A stretch of DNA of 64,000 nt, from the NCBI GenBank assembly GCA_018873245.2, contig JAEMBT020000002.1, positions 4,406,001-4,470,000 on the forward strand, given 5' to 3'. The notes beneath the pieces are model-generated. The model saw only the letters and a program-made list of their open reading frames with translations. It did no database searches and was not told the DNA's origin. This DNA is from Archegozetes longisetosus (lineage: Eukaryota; Arthropoda; Arachnida; Sarcoptiformes; Trhypochthoniidae). Position numbers and translations under genes: made by a program. Below are positions 37,015-49,501 of the stretch, piece after piece; the first letter of the stretch is position 1, and each line of letters starts with the position of its first letter.

Positions 37015-40000
37015 TGTTATTTGAATTATTTATATAAACTTTGCTAAAACACTAAATCACAGTGTTAACAAGTCAACTCAATTTGTTGGAAAATGTTTAA
37101 GTTATGTTAGAAAAAGTTAGAAATTCTTAAACTTGACACACTTAAGTTACAAACTTAGACTGTCTTTTCTTAGTTTCAATAATATTTATACTGCTTTCTC
37201 TTTTGAAATTCTTTCAATTTTAATCCAAGCTTGCCGTAACGCCAGAAATAGTCATTAGCATAACTTGTTTAGTGACCTTCACCAAAGACATCACTTAGAG
37301 ATTGATTCCATCGATTAATGACTTTCTCAATGCTCAAATAGCTGTGTGGATAAATAGAAAACTTCTTTCAGCTTTCATATAATATGATGGATACTTTTTT
37401 TTAATAGTGCTCTAAATCAATTGAAATTTGAATTTTTCGATAACTCTATGCGAGTCTTATGTTAAATTAAAGCACGCCTTCAATGCAAACTTTGGTTGAA
37501 TATAACTTATGAAAAAAACGTTTTCTAACTATTGCGTTGAAGAACTCATAGAAAGATGAATTACACAAATTTTGTTTTTTATTAGCTTTTTGAATGATTA
37601 AAGCATCCAAGGTTAAGATACCGCTAACTAATAGACTCGTGCCTTCTTTGTAGTAAACCATTAAGTGAATATTACTTCAATTTTTAGAATTAATTCTAAC
37701 TTTTCACGTAAACTTATGTGACGTACATTCACGGTTACAACTAATACAATATATCAATTAATGATTCATTTATAGACTTTCTTATGAGTCTTAACGTTTG
37801 ACATTTAAGGAAAATTGTCAATTATTTCAAATTATCGATTAGATTGAAAGATGAATTTTTCTAACTTTAATTAACTTAGTTATATTCAGTTATACTAAGC
37901 GAATACAGTTAAATTCATCATTCACTTTAAACTTCAAGGATGAATAATACCTAGTAATTGATATATGTTTACGAAACGTTAATTAACCAAAAAATTATTC
38001 TAACTAATCAAGTACTAATGAGAGATTTCATGATAGACGTGCCAAGAATATGATTATCAACTGAGAAATTATAATAAACGTAAAAATTGATGGCTCGTGA
38101 CAAGAGTTAGTCCTTGCCTCGAACAAAAATCTACCTGTTTACTGAAGTTGTTGAAGAAAGTTGTGAAGGCAGATGTGACAGCTAATTGATTCAGGAGTTG
38201 AGTATTAGTGAGGCAATAGTAGTTTAAATTAAAATCAGTCAATTTTAATGAAAACTTCCTAAATCACTTATATAAAAATTATTAGTTATACTATTAGAAA
38301 ACTATTCATACTAATTGTACACCTTTATAATCAACTACTTATACTATACTATCTTCATTTTTGCGAGAAAATCATTTTTAATCACAAGCCTTCTCGCCAA
38401 TTATCATCTGTTAAATAAATATCGCAGTTCATAAGCTTTTTAACACACATGATTAAATGATAGTTTGAAGTCCAACTCTTGTTCTCATACAAATTCCTGC
38501 TTTGGACGATTATCAGATTTCAACAACAGTATTCATAAAATGTCTAGAATTACCTCATATGACAAAATAGGTTTGTGCAAAGTCTGATAAAAACCAGCTC
38601 CAGATTCCTAAGTGCTCTTCAAATGTCATACGATAGCATTTAATATAAGTTTCAATGGTAGCTTAACTTGACTTAATTCTAAATTTTGAGCTATCGCTTA
38701 AAGCAAATCTAATCTTCTTTTTTAAGGTTATAGAAATAGATAAATTCTTACTAATCAATTTGAACTTGGTTTAACCAGAAAAAATGTTCCGATTCGCCAA
38801 AACAAGTGGAAGAAAGTTGTCTAAAATCATGTGGTAGAAAGTTGTCTGAAATAAAAAGTATAGGTCAGAACAGAGGTTACTTAATGTTAAATAAAGTTCA
38901 TTCGTACGAGTAAAAGTGTTATTCTTTGTCTTCGAAATCAAGTTGAACATACTTTCGATTCGTAATACTTTGAGAAATTTGTGTAGGGTCACTTACTCTA
39001 TCATCAGAGTGCTTACGAGCCTGTTATAAAACACTACATAAATACTTCTAGACTTAATCGTTCTATTGTTTTGAAGGTTTTCTCTAATCAACGATAATAT
39101 CTTTTAGAGAAATGCTTTGTTGCATAAGTCTGAGAAATAAAGATCTTAGATTTCGTAATTTGAATGTCACTTAGAGTGCGACCAACTTGACTATCAAGGT
39201 ATTTGAAACAAGCTGAAAAAATACTTACAGTTTAATTGCTTGGTTGACTCAGAAAGCTTGCTCGAAGGTTCAATTTTAGGACTCTCTGCTTAACTTGAAA
39301 AAGAATAACAATTATCTACATAATTGCTTATATTTAACAATAAGAGGAAAATAAGACTCTAATGGATTGTTTTTGTCTGCGATAACATTGACTAAAAATA
39401 ATTTGCATAATAGATTCAACTAATTTATCATTGGAGTGAATAAGACACATTAATCTCATAATTAATGATCGTTAGTTTACAATCGTATTTCAATGTTTCT
39501 ATCAATTTTCAATTAGGGAATTAATTGAACCTTTACTTTAATTTAAAAGCAAAATACAAGGATAATTATTAATTGTTGCGCAATCTAATTCAAGTTGATC
39601 AAGTTTTAAGGTTTATATGTTCCTTAAGTGTAAAGAGCAAGCGCACCAAAGTTATTGCTTTGAGAAACTATTACCTAATAAATTATTAATGTTTTGAGTT
39701 ATGAAAACATTGTGCTTTATTCTTTCATTATAGAATCATTTTCTAAATATTATCCATTAGTTTTATTGACACAAGTATTTACCTTTTCATATCAATAGAT
39801 CACTGAAGGGCAATAATATGGAAAAATTTATTTTTCAACTTCTCAAAATAAATCTATTTATGTTTAAAAATAGAATTCAATCAACAGTTTTTCAAACGTT
39901 TTCTGATAAGAAAGTAAAATTCAATTTAAAATCGATAACAAATATGACATGTATTTGAAATATTGAAATGACAATCACATTGAAATATAAAATGCATTAC

Positions 40001-40173
40001 TCGGACTCAGCAAACATACTCAGCAAATAAACATTTTTTCTTTATTCACTTGTACTGACAAACACTGACTTTTGATAAGTTAGTCAATTGAGGGAAATTG
40101 ATTACTGTATTAATTAGTTATGTGAAATCACTTGCACTAATTAAAATGACGTATTGCCTTCAACCAGACTACG
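37015..40173. other. Spacer between ABCG-B and the GPCR gene
   Basis: No supported gene. It holds the ABCG-B promoter region and a 25-bp duplication at 38,806-38,855. The short frames here lack any gene features. Confidence 0.45.
38806..38855. repeat. 25-bp tandem duplication
   Basis: Two adjoining units share AGAAAGTTGTCT in the frame GTGG(A/T)AGAAAGTTGTCT(A/G)AAAT. Confidence 0.85.
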
Positions 40174-43100
40174 TTATTCTAATGACTGCAGTCTCAATAC
40201 AACATCAACACCTCCATTATATCCAGTTAATGGTGTTTCTTGGGTTGTAAAAGCAGTCCCTCTTCGAGCTTGTAGTCCCATTGCTACTTTATTACGACCT
40301 AATTACAAATCATTGTTTCCAGTAATTAGCTAGATTTTAGCTAGATTTTAGTCAATGTGTACCATTTGTATTGAAATAACTTACGAAATCTTGAAGCTTC
40401 TTTTTTACCACAGTTACATTTGACAAAAATTGTGTAAAGCGCTTCTCTCAGGTTCTTATTCAATAAGCCGTAGATTATCGGATTAAATGCGCTATTCATA
40501 TATGCGATGAATGTTGCGAAATAACTCGACATTGGGAACCAATTCGGTAACTGAAGAACATTATGAATTAATTTTAATTCTAGTTTCTGTCTTGAATAAA
40601 CTGAAAGGTTTAGTAAAAGTTATAAATCTATTTATATTACTAATTGTGAGTTATTACTCAATTGAAAGTTATATTTATGGCGGACTATCATGTAATACAT
40701 CAACAATGCTTTCATTAAAATATCAAATAGCAATCAAACCTCTCCGGTGTCATGAGAAGAGTGCCCAAATTGGGAGTAAAGTACTATTATCTGAAGTGGT
40801 GACCAACTAATGACAAATGCAAGTAATACGATGCACACCATCTTGATCACCTAAAAGCATGACATTTCTTATGACATGAGAATTAGTTCCGATATAGATA
40901 TAATAGATTGAAAAATTATTCATCGATTATTCCGATAATAAGCTTTTAAAAGGTGTGGAGAACATCAGATTATTTGAAAATCTAATCAAACTTAAGCGGT
41001 AAAAACCTCTCCAAATGGTTGTCTATTTTAAAATTTGCAATATTCTAATATAGACTCTTGAAGAAAGGGAAATTTCTATTTATCTTCGGTTAACTTTTGT
41101 AAGATCATAGTTATTATATTTGTTACAGTGTAAGTCGAAAAAAACAATAAGAATTGATGTATGACCCAGAACTGATAACAAAACCTATAATACATAAGTA
41201 GCTTACATAAGATAAGCATTCGATCATCATTTGCGACTGCAATTGGTAGCAGACTCTAATCTATCAACAATAATGTACTTTTGACATCTTTTTTTAACTC
41301 CGAAATTGTATTTGATCTAAATCTTAGTATATTTCATTGCCAATGGTGGATAGGATTATCTTGTTCTCGATTTTGAGCTCTGAGTCCAACTTCAAAACTA
41401 TAGTCATTTCATTCAAACCAATATTGTAAATAAATAACTAAAGTGATTTAGTAATTGCTTATATTTTAACTTTAACTGCTCAAGACGTGATTATTGCACG
41501 TCACTCTGACTAACAATATTTTATAAGTAAAGATAAATAGTGAGCACGTGATATCACTCATTACATATTAGATAACTTTAACTAATCTAGAATGGAAGCG
41601 TCATTTGCAAAAATTACGGGTCAAAAAACTAATTTAGGCAAAAATCTATCAGTACAGTCATTACATTTAGTTATAACAATCTGAGGATTAGTCGTAGTTA
41701 TCCAAAAGATAAACAAATCAGAGAAAACATTCAAACTGTAAGCTGGTCTTCAAATTGTGGAGCTTAAGGATTACTCAATTAGATTGAAAGCCTGTTCAAG
41801 CTTTTGATGCATCACTACTTTGTCCTCGAATTCTAGAGGTCTTACATAAAGTATTATACAAAAATTTTGAAATCGATTTGGTAATAAAATAGTTACTGTT
41901 TTAATGAAATAAGGTCTTCAAAACTATCCTCGATCATTAATGTCAAGCTCTGAATTACAGGTACGATTAAATTTGATTTCCATAAATCTGACTCAAACTT
42001 CTCAGCCTAACTTATTTATTCTATTCACTTATGTCTTAGTTTTTATCTTAATTGATTTTTTAACTCAACCATATAACTGTTAGATTTAAGATCTATCAAC
42101 TCAAACCAGTACTTATAGCAAATTTTCACTTGTCTTATATGAAAGTGAAATTAAAACTGATCGAACCAGATAAGTATTTGATTGATCAGAGAGGAGATAA
42201 TCTAAATGAATGAAAATATAAATCCTATGATAGGCTAACGTTTAGTTTGTTTGTATATAGAAATGTTGACCTTTGTTTTATCAATAAAATAGTTTAAATC
42301 CTTATTAAAGGAGTAAAGTTGGTCGAGGATATCATTTTGTAAACATGAATCAAATCTATGCATAATATGATCTCACCTTCTTTTTAGCTCGATTCTGAGC
42401 ATTGAAACTGGCAAAATGCCATTCAGCTCCCGGTACTTTATTGACCCATAATCGCCACACTATCAGTGTATAAACAGTTGTCATTACAACAACTGGAATG
42501 AAAAATAGAGTCACTGTCACCAGAGTGTAATAAAACTTCTTTACTGGATAGTAAGTTTGACATTCGCCTATCTCTGGATCGTATTCGCGTCTTGATGTCC
42601 ATCTCTCTATACAACTGGTTTCCGTGAAATTGCGCCACTTTTCCAATAAAATAGATTGATATTTAGGTTAAATATTATTGTGATAATTGATTTTTTCTAA
42701 TATAAATTCCAGTACAGATTGGGTTAATATATATTCAATAAACTTATATAATAGGGAAAAATTTTGGAAAAAGTTAACCTATTTTGCGTCACTTATTGCT
42801 CTTCAAATTGAATGCATGCATTTTTAAACCTTAACGATAACTTAGTTATTTTATGAGACATTTTCTTCATAATCTCTCGAGAAAACATCAGACTAAAAAT
42901 GTTTCATATCCATCTGGTCAGAATAGATTTAACATAGAAACGTATGATGTTTTCAAATATTTTTCCTAATATTGTTATCCTTGTAATGTTGAGTTAAACT
43001 TATATAATCCTATTCAGGAGTTGGTGTCTGTTTTCCTTCGAACAACTTATAAAAACAATATTGTTTACTTCAACTACCATTTTAAATGAATATAATCCTA

Positions 43101-46100
43101 AACCATAACAAAGCAAGGTTTCTTTTGGTGATTCTCTCCATCTATTCATTAATAGTTTTGATTTAGGATAAAGGATCTAAGCACTTTTATGAAAAGAAAA
43201 TTCAATTTTTTATTTATCATAAACATAATCGAACTCCAGAGGAATTTCATTAGTTATAGAGAAATTTGTTGGTCTCTTCTAACTTTTGAGGACTCTTATT
43301 CATAGACCTCATCAATAGATAATTATCGACTCATAAGATATGTATATGATATTTCACATATGCATAAAGTTTGGAAAAGACGAATAAGTTTATTCTAATA
43401 CAGATATCTAATACAGAAGTTGGAACCAGATGCTACTGAATCGATCGCATAGAAGAGAAACCTATAGGAAACTAGAAATGAAAGTTTCACAGAGTCCAAA
43501 AGAATAGCGAGAATAAATCAATTTATATAAACGGTAGCTTCGCATACATGGGTACGATTTATGACTAGGTTTAGCAAGAGATGCATAAACGATGGGATAA
43601 CTTATCTATAATTCAAATATGTACTTATTTTATTTTATTTTATTTGTATAATGCGTAATAAAACAAATTCTAAATTGAATTTTATTTGTGCTCATAGTCA
43701 AAATATGAGATATCAATTCTGGCAGTTCATGAATAAATCTTTTAAAAATATCACTTTATTTATTTATGTAACTTTATGCTGTAATCAAATTTAGTTCAAA
43801 TTTCAAAGTCCTTTCAATGCGAAGTCTTTTGAATAAATTAAAAGCCTTGAAACGTAGAAGATATCAAAACAGAGGTAAAAATAGCAAGAATCTGAAATCA
43901 AGTATGTATTAGACCAGTTCCTATTCTTTAAAACTAGTCATATATGGTCTGTGTCCAATGACTATTTGTGTAGTACATGAATGATCACGATTAAAATTTG
44001 CTCTATAAAACAGGGCAACTGCATAATAGCAATGATTAATAAAATCGTTTATAAAACTTTTAAATACCAAAAACGAATTTAAATGATCTCTAACTAAAAA
44101 TATTTGGTCTTTTTAGAAAAATCAAAAGAAAATCTGAAGAAGCATTAAAATCTAATCATTAGATTCAGAGACTGCATATATCAAAAAGAAAGTCACTTTT
44201 GCAATTTTTGCGAATAAATATAGTCTTCATGGTTTATTTTATAAGTCATTGCTATTATGCAGCTATGCAGCTAACCTGCTTTATGGAGAACTTTTAATAG
44301 TGATCATTCATGTGCTGTGTGAAAAAGAAATTGAACACACATTAGTAGAGGCTTTCAAACTGTATTCTACGGCCCACTAGCCGGCCAAAAAATCAGAAAA
44401 TTTAGCTTTTGGTTCTAATCGAATCACGCAATCAATCCTATACAAGAGGGTCGCAACTCATAAAAGTTTGAAAAGCATTGTATGCTTATATTTAAAATTC
44501 TCAACAAAAGATATTCCAAGTTATGGGAGCAGTTATGAGTAAAAAATGCGGTCTGTTTTTGAAGAAGTGCCCTAGCGAATAGGCCTTTAGTATGCATCAA
44601 AATACTTTCTGTATTGAACTCAATACAGAAAGTATTTTTAATACACATATTTATTAAAGGCTTATTCGCTAAGGCACTTCTTCAAAAATAGGCTACAGAT
44701 GTTAAAATCTAATCATTAGAAAAGCTTAATCTCTCTGATTGGAAATTTTTGGACAACTGCTAAAAACAAAATCACAAATAGTTTTAAAAGAGATCATTTA
44801 TCAGAACAAGATTAATTGAATGTATCTGTAGAATAAGTTGTTAAAGTGGCCTCAAACTTATTTAGTTTATTTACCTAATTAACCAGAAAATGTGATATCT
44901 CAGCTTAACCTTACTGAAAATAATTTTTTTCAAATTGATGTTTGTTTGTTTGTTTGTGAGATAATGATATCGAAATTGTAGGAAAATTTTAGCGATAAAA
45001 ATAACACTTAATAGGCGAGAAGTCATATCTCTAATGAGAGCTGATTCAAGCTTACTAAAGGAACATATTCTCATAAACAGAAGTAATTTAAGAGTTTGAT
45101 CAATCGTCAAAGATTTAATACAAATCTAGGAACTATAAAAGCTCTAATGAAGCTTAAGTTCACAAAAAATAATCCTCCGTTAATTCGGAAACATTGCGTA
45201 GAAATTATTGGGCTTTTAGTAAGAAATAGCAATATTATTTTGGAAAAATTCTGTAGTCTGACCCTAACTTTGGCAAGTCGTCGATGCTATGAAATCTTGT
45301 TGCTAAAATTCAGTTTTGCTAAAACCCGGACATGGCAAAATTTTTCCTCAATCATAGTGGTCATTAGTTTTAACATTAGCTATTTTCAATGAGTTTTAAC
45401 TAACTTATTAAATAACTCAATTGAAATAGAGTTAAAGTACTTGAAAAAGTTTAAATCAGAAAATGTTCCAAGTTAATTTTTTCAAGTTTAAATCTGGATT
45501 CTCGAAAATCGGGGCATTAATAAAGCTATAAATTCACTCAAATCAGTAGTCAAGTTCGGGCTTTTGTTAAAACGTTTACCGCCATAATCCTCACTGTTTA
45601 ACATCATGAACTTGACTTTAACATTAGAAACAGCCAGTACTAAAATCAAAATTTTCCTTAACCAGATTGCCAAAATCGAGGCATATTGTATACATAATTT
45701 AGTAAAGATTTCAATTTTGTTTGAGTTCACTTCTCAAATCAAAGGAAAAAAACAAAAAATATTTAAACGAAAATAAAACTAAGAGTATGTTTAAGAGTAT
45801 TATAAGAGATTACGAATGAGAAACTTTCGATGTCAAGCTTTAGGTAGGAGTCAGTTTCTCAGAAGTCAGTCTTGCAGAATAGCATTTTAACCAGTCACTT
45901 CAGCCGAAAAGTTTAATTTCTCTGTTTTTCTACTCTCAGTTTATATTTTAGAAAATGTCCTCTACATTTTAAAGTTATTACGAAGAGCTCGAGTTCTAAG
46001 AATATAAGTTTCGAGTACACACTTCATGTTCTATGTAAACAACATTTCACTATAGATGTAATAAATTCTGAAAGTATTTGAAACGATATACTGTAAATAG

Positions 46101-49100
46101 GAGTTGTTAAGCCAAATTAGTAAACATAAAAACTAAAAATCTTATTCAACTATTTAAAAAGTATGATTAAATATTTCTCGTAACTCTACTAATAAGTTAA
46201 AAGCTATATTTTTTTAAAATTCAAAATTGAGCTCAAATATCAATGGAACTGTATCTAGAAAATCTAGGATTTAATCAAATGCTTTTAGTGTTGTTATTTT
46301 TTATTGACTATTGGAGCTTAAGCTTTTATCTAAATCCGTTGATTGCTATCAAATTTTTTATTTTGCTTTGATAAATATGAATGAAAAAGTAAACCCTAAG
46401 GTTTATGGAAGATAAAATCAGTTATAAAATTGATTTTAACCTGTTTCGGCTAAACTCACTGGTTTAAGTGCCATTACGCTAAACTGACTTCTGCGAACAG
46501 AAACCAATCAAGCTTTGAGTTTTATGTCTAAGTTCAAGAATATCTTTCAACAATCGCGCTGATTCGTCAGTCAAGAAACAAATTATCATTGAAAGAAGTT
46601 TTCATTTCAAATATCAAAATTAAATGTTGAGCATTCTTTTAAGAGAAGAAAATTATTTATATCAATACTACATAAGTTTGCAAATTTCAAGAATTTCAAA
46701 AATCAAATTACTATTCATGTTGAAGATTTAATAGTTTCTTGTTATCAAGATTTTCATTGAAATTCTTAGTATGCAAAGTATGTAAAAATGAAAAAATCAA
46801 AACATCCATAAATTATTAGCTTTACAATGAGTTGTAAGCATTAAGAATGAAAAATTCAATCATTTGAACATAGTGAAAGTGAAAACTATTATGGACTCCT
46901 AAAACACTTATAAATCTGTAGATGTTTTTAGCAATATGTTCTTATTCCTTCTTTTTATGTCTTCTCGTAAAGAAACCTTAAATTGAATGCTTTCAAACAG
47001 AAACAGAATACAAATAAGATGACGAGAAAGTTAGGAAACAGACTAAAGTGAACTCTTGTCTATTTTCTATTGATGCGATAACAGACCTCTTATAAGTATA
47101 CACTCTGAATGACCATCAATTTTTGAATCACTGACTAAGCATAATCACCCTTTTAGCAGTTGATCATTCTTATCAGTAATTACTGAGAAAAATTCTGAGT
47201 TCTAATTGATTCCAGATTAGGATTCTTGACTTTTCTTAGAAGCTCTTTCGAAGCAAAAGATCAACTTCTAAATGACGAATACAGTTTATAGGTTTAAACT
47301 GTCAAGGAATGAATCAGTTAATAAATTTTGATAAGTTCAATGGGTATAGTTTTCAGATATACGCTAAAACTTAATAACCATCGACAGATACGGATAGCGT
47401 CAGGTGGAGAGCCCGCTGTTATTCTCTTTAGGGCACGTTTCCTAACACTCTTAGCTAATAATACGCGTACTAAATATGCTTTTTGTCATTAAATGTGCTT
47501 TTATAAATATATTATGAATAACCCGTTGGATACTGTACATCCTTTGGCATCACTCCACTCTAGCTGTTATAGACGGATTAATAAGTTTCCAACTATACTG
47601 TTGAAATCACAAACATTCAAAATCAGGTTTTATTAAAACTTAACGTCAAGTAATCCATGTTTCAAAATTAGTTTTCCTTATAGTATGCATTTCAAACTCG
47701 CATTACCTGACAAGCCTAACCAAACATATTATGTAAATAAGTTACACAAGAGTGTCGTAAGTGCTCATGAGATGACAAGTTAGCCCAAAATGCAATATCA
47801 GAGAACAGGAGAGCTCAAGCCAACGTTTCTTTCAGACTTTTTAGGCTTAAAATTGCAAATTAAAGCACTTGTTGATAATTGCATGTCAAACATTTGAAGG
47901 CAACTATTTATCAAAATGTGTCTAAATATGTCTAAATCATGTTTTAAAATATAATCAAACTGAAGAGCGAATTAATATTCTCAGCAAAAGCTCACCTCAA
48001 ATTCATAGTACTCTCTGTATATGAAGAATGGAAGTGAGACAGATAACGATATCAACCAAATTATCGCGATAACGAGTGATGTCCTTTGTTTAATGACTCG
48101 AACACGTAGCGGACACATAATAGCCACAAAACGATCGCATGAGATAGCCGTCAGAGTTAATACACTCGATGTTAGACATGTCACTACAATTTCGCAAACA
48201 ATAAATCATTTATTTAAAACTTTCAACTTATAAATAAGTGCAAAAGCTTTGAAACATTTCTTAATAAATTCAGATAATATGATAGCAGAAACGCTCAAAT
48301 AAAGAATCGTGTTCAATTTTTACGCTTAAAAATAAATGCTTATTGTACTAGATTTGAATAATGAGTTCATATAATCAAAATAGTATCAATTCATTGAGGT
48401 TCAGGTTCTAAAGAGCAGAGAGCAAATAATCAGCAGTTCATCACTGATCAACAAGCAGAAAATGGACATTTTCTCATATTAAATTTTCTCTTCAACCATT
48501 CCCATATCCTGTCTCTTGCCACTAGAATTTGTTTAATAATATGTTAATTAGTGACGACTATCTTGACAGTGCATATTAAATCTAAATACTCCTTCTCTAA
48601 GCTTCATTGTAACTGACTAAATGGACTTACAGTGTAGTGTGCGCACAACATGTAAGGAATAATTGAAAGTTATTATTTCCGAGTGTCATTTTAATCACAT
48701 TTTGTAAAATTTTACAATTGTTTAAATTGAAAATCTTCTACAAGCTACACTTAAAAACTTAGTCATCTTCTATACTAGCCAGAAAAGATGCGTTCTGATG
48801 GCATGCTTTGCAATAGATCATAATTTAAAGGATATGGATAATCCTATTTCACAATCAGTAGCCAAAGCAAATCACAAAATCCAATTTTGAACAAATTCAT
48901 GTTCGTCACAGAAGGTTGAAGTAGCAGCGGTCTTTTAGTTTCTACCGAAGATTTTAAGCTTTTAAGAGTACATTCATTTTTTAAAATGTCTATGAACAAG
49001 TATTTATCTCTGCGCAACGAAAAGTTTCTAATATTTTCAGAAATAATAGTTACTATTGAGAGACTTACTTTGTGCGAATCCATTGATTTTGCACATAAAA

Positions 49101-49501
49101 GGTCCCAAAACATAGAGCGGTTCTGTCAGATCATTGATGGTTAGAACCCAAATACAACAAACGCATATCAGAATATCAGCGACCGCTAAATTAGCTAAAT
49201 ATACATTGACTGTAGTTCTTAGAGAGCGATTGTGTATGACTGCTATTATGACAGAGATATTGCCAACAAGTACGGCTATGATTGTGGCAATCGTCATAGT
49301 GATTTTTATATAATCAGACCATAAGAAGTTTCGAAAGACAGAGTTAGGCCTCGGAAAGTCATACTCTTTAAAGTCGAACTTTGTTATATCCAGCGCATCA
49401 TTACAGGCATACAGCGTTGATGAGATGTTGTAATTATGACTTATATTCCACAATAAGATCTCGCTGGTTGTAATATTTGAAGACATCTTATTTTCCAACA
49501 A
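40174..49501 (-). CDS. Class A neuropeptide-type GPCR, trissin-receptor-like (427 aa)
   Basis: Six exons join in frame: 49501-49069, 48183-47996, 42637-42377, 40850-40740, 40550-40385 and 40298-40174, with introns of 885, 5358, 1526, 189 and 86 bp. The N-terminus has several N-glycosylation sites and no clear signal peptide. Seven helices follow: TM1 with GN (about 66-90), TM2 LANLAVAD, C137 opening TM3, DRF at 161-163, TM5 at about 241-267, TM6 ending FVISWSP and TM7 NPIIY (354-358). KCNC (374-377) may be palmitoylated. A second ATG at codon 6 is an alternative start. DRF replaces DRY. Chain features (YVLGPFMCK, IVWRLW.NKVPG, LPNWF before TM7) suggest a peptide receptor of the trissin/orexin/allatotropin group; the exact ligand is inference. 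Confidence 0.88.
44014..44265. repeat. Inverted repeat pair, MITE-like
   Basis: CTGCATAATAGCAATGA near 44,020-44,036 recurs inverted near 44,245-44,261, and the match continues weakly on both sides with AT-rich ends. The spacing of about 200 bp suits a small MITE, but target duplications were not identified. Confidence 0.45.
44555..44690. repeat. Nearly perfect DNA hairpin of about 60-bp arms
   Basis: The left arm (44,556-44,617) and right arm (44,620-44,686) are inverted copies sharing TTTTTGAAGAAGTGCC, AGCGAATA and TACTTTCTGTATTGA. The centre is 15 + 2 + 15 bp (44,603-44,617, AC, 44,620-44,634), so only two bases separate the arms. The right arm has an extra 8-9 bases. A 19-bp direct repeat (TTAAAATCTAATCATTAGA) lies at 44,155-44,173 and 44,702-44,720. 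It may be a foldback element or a hairpin-forming intronic RNA. Confidence 0.75.
47340..47489 (+). other. GC-richer island with short open frame, unassigned
   Basis: A 49-codon ATG-to-TAA frame on the strand opposite the GPCR gene includes IASGGEPAVILFRARFLTLL. The patch 47,385-47,470 is distinctly less AT-rich than its surroundings. It could be a transposon fragment, a small RNA gene or chance. Confidence 0.15.

Larger units (their letters stand above)
42638..47995. other. Large second intron of the GPCR gene
   Basis: This 5.4 kb intron holds inverted-repeat elements at about 44,014-44,265 and 44,555-44,690, (TTTTA)n near 43,626-43,649, (GTTT)n at 44,940-44,958 and a GC-richer open frame at 47,340-47,489. 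Open frames on both strands at 44,424-45,730 have AT-biased composition and no gene features. Confidence 0.55.

Noticed and set aside
40511-40810. 99-codon plus-strand frame
   Set aside because: It crosses GPCR exons 4 and 5 on the opposite strand; the minus-strand exons have exact splice sites and conserved helices.
48844-49113. 89-codon minus-strand frame
   Set aside because: It lies largely in GPCR intron 1 and overlaps the end of exon 1 in another frame.
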